Positions 6,366-9,202 of a DNA stretch of 9,202 nucleotides are shown piece after piece (the first letter of the stretch is position 1; each line of letters begins with the position of its first letter). The translations under genes and the position numbers were made by a program. The notes under the pieces are model-generated. The model was not told the origin of the DNA and made no database searches. It worked only from the letters and a program-made list of their open reading frames with translations. The stretch covers positions 1 to 9,202 of the forward strand of contig JBFKMV010000195.1 of NCBI GenBank assembly GCA_041629655.1. The letters run 5' to 3'. This DNA is from JBFKMV01 sp041629655. Its GTDB lineage: Bacteria; Acidobacteriota; Polarisedimenticolia; Polarisedimenticolales; Polarisedimenticolaceae.

Positions 6366-7973
6366 TCAGCCGGTGGCGGCGGGGAACGTCACGGTGAACG
6401 ACGCGCCCCCGGCCTCGGCGTCCCGGTAGGCGAGCGTCGCGCCGTGCCCGCGCGCCAGCGCGTCGACCATCGCCAGCCCCAACCCGATCCCCGAGGGCAT
6501 GCCGGGCTCGCCGTCGCGCACGAACGGCCGGAACATCCGCCGCCGGATTCGCCGCGGCACGCCCGGGCCGTGGTCGCGCACGGTCAGCGCCACGCCGCCG
6601 TCCTGCGCGTGCAGCTTCACCTCGATCGTGCGGTTCGCGCTGCCGCGGGTGTGCTTCTCGGCGTTGTCGAGCAGGTTTTGCACGAGCTGGGCCAGGGCGT
6701 CGCGATCGAAGCGGACGGCCGGCAGCCCCTCCTCGATCGACACGCGGAGCTCGGACCCGGAGCCTTCGAGGGCCGGCCGCGCGGCCTCGACGACCTCGAC
6801 GACCGCCGCTCCCGCATCGCCGGGCTCCAACCGCAGCTCCGGGTTGCCGTGCTCCAGGCGCGCGTAGCCGAGCACGTTGCCGACGACGCGTCCCAGCCGG
6901 GCCGCCTCGTCGGCGATGCGGCGCGAGTACTCGTGACGCTTGCCCGGCTCGCCGAGATCGCCGGCGAGCATCTCGCCGTACATGCGCAGGCCGGTGAGCG
7001 GGGTCCGCAGCTCGTGCGCGGCCACGGCCGCGAAGCGCGAGCGCTCGGCGGCCAGCCGCTCGGACTGCCAGACCAGCCCGACCACCGAGACCCCGGCCAG
7101 CAGGGCCGCCAGCGCGCCGAGGGCGAAGGTCGTCCGAAAGCTCCGCCGGACGTCGCGCGCGCGTTCCGCCGCCAGGGCCAGTTCCTGCGAGGCGTCGGCG
7201 AGCACGTGCCAGCGCGCGCCCTCGATGGGTAACGCCGCGGCGGTGGCGGCCTCGGGGGGTGGGCCGTTGACGAGTCGCATCGGGTAGGCCTGCCCGGCCA
7301 GCTCGCGCTCCAGGACGTCGGACGCGACCACGAAGCCCTGCGTCAGCACCGCACCCAGTGTGTGCACTTCCCGGATCGCGACCAGCGTCGGCCGGTCCGC
7401 GAGCTCCACGGTGTGCCACGTGAACGGATCGACGAGGATCACGCCGCCCGCCTGTTCCTGCTCGGCGACGGGCTTCGCGTCGTGGTCGGGCTTGGCGTAG
7501 GAGGCGGGCAGCGTTTCTGGCGCGGCGCACTCCAGCGACTCCAGCACGTCCTGACCGCCGTCGCCGTTCGCGACCGCGGGAGTCGCGCCGTCGAGCGTGG
7601 GCAGGGTAAGCCGGCCGACCGCATCGATCTGGAAATGGGCCCGCGCCAGGGGATCCCGCAGCCCCTGGGCCAGCGGAGAGATCGGGTCGGGCGCGCAGGC
7701 GCAGGGATTCGGCGCCGTCGGCGACGATGCGCTGGCGTAATGGTCGAACGGCCGCCGCGACTCGACCTGGACCAGGTTCTCCAGGCGCGCGGTCAAACGC
7801 TCCGCCGCGCGCCCCGCCGCTGCGCGCGCCTCGTGGACCGGCTGTTCGGCCAGCCGGTCCGCCTCGCGGGCGGTCTCGCGCGAGCCCACGACGAACCACG
7901 CGCCGCACGGGACCGTCACCGCGAGCCCGGTCAGCAGCATCGCCGCTGTGGTGCGGTTGAGGCGGCTCCTCAT
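6366..7973 (-). CDS. Membrane sensor histidine kinase without an evident HAMP domain
   Basis: A 535-residue inner-membrane kinase and partner of the adjoining response regulator. It has a first membrane segment at about 10-30, an extracytoplasmic region at about 31-280 of unrecognised fold, and a second membrane segment at about 282-302. The dimerisation domain carries the phospho-accepting His320 in AAHELRTPLTGLR. The ATP-binding domain shows the N box QNLLDNAEKHT (N433, N437), G1 box DHGPG (467-471), F box FRPF (481-484) and G2 box GIGLGLA (495-501). The external region contains Pro-rich NPCACAPDP (C91, C93) and one more cysteine, C149. H320 is only about 18 residues past the membrane, too short for a HAMP domain. 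The start at 7973 overlaps the regulator stop as ATGA, implying translational coupling; only a weak GGGG-type ribosome site precedes it. The frame is open upstream to 8252, but that lies within the regulator gene. The signal sensed is unknown. Confidence 0.93.
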   Translation of the reverse strand: MRSRLNRTTAAMLLTGLAVTVPCGAWFVVGSRETAREADRLAEQPVHEARAAAGRAAERLTARLENLVQVESRRPFDHYASASSPTAPNPCACAPDPISPLAQGLRDPLARAHFQIDAVGRLTLPTLDGATPAVANGDGGQDVLESLECAAPETLPASYAKPDHDAKPVAEQEQAGGVILVDPFTWHTVELADRPTLVAIREVHTLGAVLTQGFVVASDVLERELAGQAYPMRLVNGPPPEAATAAALPIEGARWHVLADASQELALAAERARDVRRSFRTTFALGALAALLAGVSVVGLVWQSERLAAERSRFAAVAAHELRTPLTGLRMYGEMLAGDLGEPGKRHEYSRRIADEAARLGRVVGNVLGYARLEHGNPELRLEPGDAGAAVVEVVEAARPALEGSGSELRVSIEEGLPAVRFDRDALAQLVQNLLDNAEKHTRGSANRTIEVKLHAQDGGVALTVRDHGPGVPRRIRRRMFRPFVRDGEPGMPSGIGLGLAMVDALARGHGATLAYRDAEAGGASFTVTFPAATG

Positions 7974-8653
7974 GCCGTGCCCCAGGCGTAGCCGACGCCC
8001 TTGACCGTGACGACGATCCTGGGGTTCTTGGGATCGCGCTCGATCTTCTGGCGCAGGTTCGCGATCGTCATGTCGACGGTCCGCGTCGCGAGGTCGCCCC
8101 GTGCCCGCCAGACCCGCTCCAGCAGCTCGCCCCGGCCGACGGCGCGGTCGCGGTGCAGGTACAGCCAGCGCAGGATCGCCGACTCGCGCGCGGTCAACGC
8201 GATGGCCCCGGCGCGGCGCCGGGCCTCGGAGCGTCCGAGGTCGATGCGGCAACCGTCGATCTCGATCAGCGGCGGCGGCTCGGCGCCGTTGTCCGAGGCG
8301 CGACGGGCCAGCGCGTCGACGCGGGCCAACAGCTCGTTGACGCCGAAGGGTTTCGTCACGTAGTCGTCGGCGCCGGTGCGCAGCCCCCGCACCTTGTCCT
8401 CCTCGGAACCCCGGGCGGTGAGCATCAGGATCGGCACCGCCGGCCGGACCTCGCGGACCCGGCGGCAGACCTCGATCCCGTCCAGTCCCGGCAGCATCAG
8501 GTCCAGCACGATCATGTCGAAGGCCGGATCGACCCCGCGGTCGACCGCCGCCACCCCGTCGGCCACCCCCTCGACCGTGTGGCCCGCCGACCTGAAGAGG
8601 TCGAGCAGCCCTTCCCGGAGGGCCTCCTCGTCCTCCACCACCAGGATCTTCAC
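7970..8653 (-). CDS. OmpR/PhoB-family response regulator
   Basis: A 227-residue transcription factor phosphorylated by the neighbouring kinase. The receiver domain (1-118) starts MKILVVEDEEALREG with the acidic pair E7/D8, phospho-acceptor D51 in VLDLMLPGLDG, T79 in LMLTA, and K101 in VTKPF. A short linker leads to a winged-helix DNA-binding domain (about 128-227) with the family pattern LTARESAILRWL, the recognition helix around TRTVDMTIANLRQKI, and the wing VVTVKGVGYAW. All phosphotransfer residues are present, so it should be active. The start is GTG at 8653, with GAGGG (8665-8661) seven bases upstream; no in-frame ATG offers a better start. It is the first gene of a regulator-kinase operon. 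Family members bind tandem direct repeats about 11 bp apart, and such a repeat lies at 8701-8722, which suggests autoregulation or control of the divergent gene. The regulon cannot be named. Confidence 0.96.
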   Translation of the reverse strand: MKILVVEDEEALREGLLDLFRSAGHTVEGVADGVAAVDRGVDPAFDMIVLDLMLPGLDGIEVCRRVREVRPAVPILMLTARGSEEDKVRGLRTGADDYVTKPFGVNELLARVDALARRASDNGAEPPPLIEIDGCRIDLGRSEARRRAGAIALTARESAILRWLYLHRDRAVGRGELLERVWRARGDLATRTVDMTIANLRQKIERDPKNPRIVVTVKGVGYAWGTA

Positions 8654-8681
8654 CGGTTCACCCTCGCCCCTAAAGCATAGG

Positions 8682-8700
8682 CCCCGCTTCTGCGGCGGGG
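8682..8700 (-). promoter_or_regulatory. Hairpin in the 5' leader of the response-regulator gene
   Basis: On the minus strand CCCCGC (8700-8695), a 7-base loop and GCGGGG (8687-8682) form a 6-bp GC stem, 28 bases before the GTG start. No T-run follows. It would lie in the untranslated leader if transcription begins at or above about 8722. Possible roles are mRNA stability or insulation from the adjacent operator. Evidence is the pairing only. Confidence 0.35.
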
Positions 8701-8722
8701 TGTCAAACGGCTGTAAAAGGGC
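8701..8722 (+). promoter_or_regulatory. Tandem 11-bp direct repeat, candidate response-regulator operator (Pho-box-like)
   Basis: TGTCAAACGGC (8701-8711) is followed without a gap by TGTAAAAGGGC (8712-8722); 9 of 11 positions match. OmpR/PhoB-type dimers bind head-to-tail repeats about 11 bp apart, and the TGTCA/TGTAA half-sites resemble the CTGTCAT halves of the enterobacterial Pho box. The repeat lies 48 bp upstream of the regulator start and just before a TATAAG element pointing at the secreted-protein gene, where an activator replacing a poor -35 would sit. Repeat and spacing are seen; binding is inferred. Confidence 0.55.
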
Positions 8723-8728
8723 CGAAGA

Positions 8729-8734
8729 ATTATA
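8729..8734 (-). promoter_or_regulatory. Candidate -10 element for the two-component operon
   Basis: The minus strand reads a perfect TATAAT here. Initiation about 7 bases on would give a leader of roughly 70 bases containing the direct repeat and the hairpin. No good -35 is found at 16-18 bases (CAGACA or ACAGAC). The placement is therefore tentative, and the operator would lie downstream of this start, favouring negative autoregulation. Confidence 0.35.
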
Positions 8735-8736
8735 AG
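8731..8736 (+). promoter_or_regulatory. Candidate -10 element for the secreted-protein gene
   Basis: TATAAG lies 8 bases after the 11-bp tandem repeat. The -35 position at 17 bases spacing reads CGGCTG, with no consensus match, and overlaps the junction of the two repeats. This is the arrangement expected of an activator-dependent promoter. Initiation near 8743 would give a leader of about 137 bases. It overlaps the minus-strand TATAAT, so the two polymerases would compete. Confidence 0.4.
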
Positions 8737-8879
8737 TTTACGGCTATATATGTCTGTGGAAAGAAAAAACTATGCATTCTTACGTAGATGACTATGGATC
8801 GAATCCCTACAGGCTACGAGATTGCCGTGTGTACAGCGAAAGCAACCCGGCCAAGAGGGTCGGACAGGAGTTGGTAGCC
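8736..8879 (+). other. AT-rich leader of the secreted-protein gene, with in-frame upstream ATG
   Basis: Bases 8721-8810 are 57 of 90 A/T, against a very GC-rich background. From 8736 to 8879 the frame of the downstream secreted protein has no stop. An ATG at 8772 would add 36 residues, beginning MHSYVDDYGSNPY, before the signal peptide. Its ribosome site would be the weak GGAAAG (8758-8763). Since the extension would bury the signal peptide, I treat this as leader. Possible pairing includes CGTAG (8783-8787) with CTACG (8814-8818) enclosing GGAT-CGA-ATCC (8796-8806). Confidence 0.4.
8847..8870 (+). promoter_or_regulatory. Hairpin abutting the Shine-Dalgarno of the secreted-protein gene
   Basis: CCGGCC (8847-8852), loop AAGAG and GGTCGG (8858-8863) form a 6-bp stem with one G-U pair. 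AGGAG (8866-8870) follows within three bases and sits 9 bases before the ATG at 8880, fixing that start. The hairpin may influence ribosome access. Confidence 0.4.
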
Positions 8880-9202
8880 ATGAACAAGCGCTGTGGGAGA
8901 GGGTTTTCGTTGGTGCTGGCCGTCGCCGCCGCCGTGGCCCTCGCCACCGGCCCCGCGGTCCTGGCCGACGGCGGCAGCCTGGCCGTGACCGGCTACACCG
9001 TCAGCGGCAACGTCGTCCACGTAAGTGTTCATAATTCAGGTAGTTCCAGTGCGACCGGAGTCCTGGCGGTGAGCGCCGTCCTGCAGTCCGGAACCCCCGC
9101 CGCCAACGGCGGCGTGGTCACCGTGGCCGCCGGCCAGACCGTCATGGTAGCGGTCACCTTCGGAGAGACGGTTTCCGGGGTTACCCAGGTCGGGATCTCG
9201 GA
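8880..9202 (+). CDS. Small secreted beta-rich protein, N-terminal part (runs off the window)
   Basis: The frame from ATG 8880 has no stop to the window end, giving 107 residues and an unfinished codon. Residues 1-29 are a clear Sec signal peptide: basic MNKRCGR, a long Ala/Val/Leu core and AVLA before D30. There is no lipobox cysteine, so the protein should be released to the periplasm or outside. The mature part alternates short hydrophobic strands with Ser/Gly/Thr turns (LAVTGYTVSGNVVHVSVHNS, then VVTVAAGQTVMVAVTF), like an immunoglobulin- or CARDB-type beta sandwich. That fold is inferred from pattern only, and I do not recognise the family. Codons 48-57 (9021-9050) use A or T in nine of ten third positions, unlike the flanking codons. 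The gene diverges from the two-component operon and may be its target. Confidence 0.8.
   Translation, partial: MNKRCGRGFSLVLAVAAAVALATGPAVLADGGSLAVTGYTVSGNVVHVSVHNSGSSSATGVLAVSAVLQSGTPAANGGVVTVAAGQTVMVAVTFGETVSGVTQVGIS

Noticed and set aside
4348..6397. Long plus-strand open frames across serA
   Set aside because: They are low-complexity Arg/Ala/Ser-rich translations with no domain pattern, opposite a well-supported serA.
6223..7908. N-terminal extension of serA giving a 1097-residue protein
   Set aside because: The extra residues are a frame-shifted reading of the kinase gene plus the leader. The 535-residue SerA from 6222 has a ribosome site and normal family length.
8701..8706. Minus-strand TTGACA as the -35 of the regulator promoter
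   Set aside because: It is a perfect hexamer, but positions 16-19 bases on read GGCCTA, GCCTAT or CCTATG. TATGCT occurs only at a 21-base spacing. The hexamer is better explained as part of the tandem repeat.
8791..8812. GGATCGAATCCC resembles a tRNA T-arm
   Set aside because: There is no acceptor stem, D-arm or anticodon arm around it, and the internal stem has a 3-base loop rather than a 7-base T-loop.
8825..8880. Possible cyclic-di-GMP (GEMM) riboswitch, from the GCGAAAGC and GGCC elements
   Set aside because: The diagnostic AAACC segment and paired GGGACGCAAAGCC core are absent, so the resemblance is superficial.
8814..9032. 72-residue minus-strand open frame opposite the secreted protein
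   Set aside because: It is a Gly/Ala/His-rich shadow of the signal-peptide-coding gene, with no ribosome site or conserved pattern.
1..9202. CRISPR array, insertion sequence, toxin-antitoxin or phage-defence module
   Set aside because: There are no regularly spaced repeats, transposase or integrase motifs, or small paired genes. All confident genes are housekeeping, envelope or signalling types.

Overview
The window is GC-rich, compactly coded bacterial DNA. It holds seven genes, two of them cut by the window edges. An exported zinc protease with a cleavable signal peptide, and a histidine kinase with a large domain between two membrane segments, suggest a Gram-negative-type bacterium. The codon use and protein styles would fit a GC-rich phylum such as Myxococcota, Acidobacteriota, Gemmatimonadota or Eisenbacteria. 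I cannot assign a taxon from sequence alone.

Layout, left half (+ strand). The 3' part of a PDZ-domain protein (1-567) is followed, after a perfect 11-bp hairpin, by a PLP enzyme of the D-threonine aldolase / D-serine dehydratase-like family (619-1749). Next is a secreted two-domain M16 zinc metallopeptidase (1853-4609). The last gene converges on the minus-strand block with only 5 bp between the two stop codons.

Layout, right half (- strand). A long-form D-3-phosphoglycerate dehydrogenase, SerA (6222 to 4615), has its own candidate promoter and leader. Upstream of it lies a two-component operon: an OmpR/PhoB-family response regulator (8653 to 7970) and a membrane histidine kinase (7973 to 6366) joined by an ATGA overlap. 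SerA is the first step of serine synthesis. The D-amino-acid enzyme is the only other clear amino-acid enzyme here. Nothing shows that the metabolic, proteolytic and signalling genes form one pathway.

Right edge. A 226-bp divergent intergenic region (8654-8879) separates the response regulator from a small secreted protein that runs off the window on the + strand. It contains the most interesting signals: a tandem 11-bp direct repeat with the geometry of an OmpR/PhoB-type operator, overlapping -10-like elements on both strands, an AT-rich leader with potential structure, and an in-frame upstream ATG. The secreted gene also carries a ten-codon patch whose third positions are almost all A or T. 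My main inference is that the regulator controls itself and/or the divergent secreted protein. I found no CRISPR array, transposase, tRNA, rRNA or convincing novel multi-gene system.
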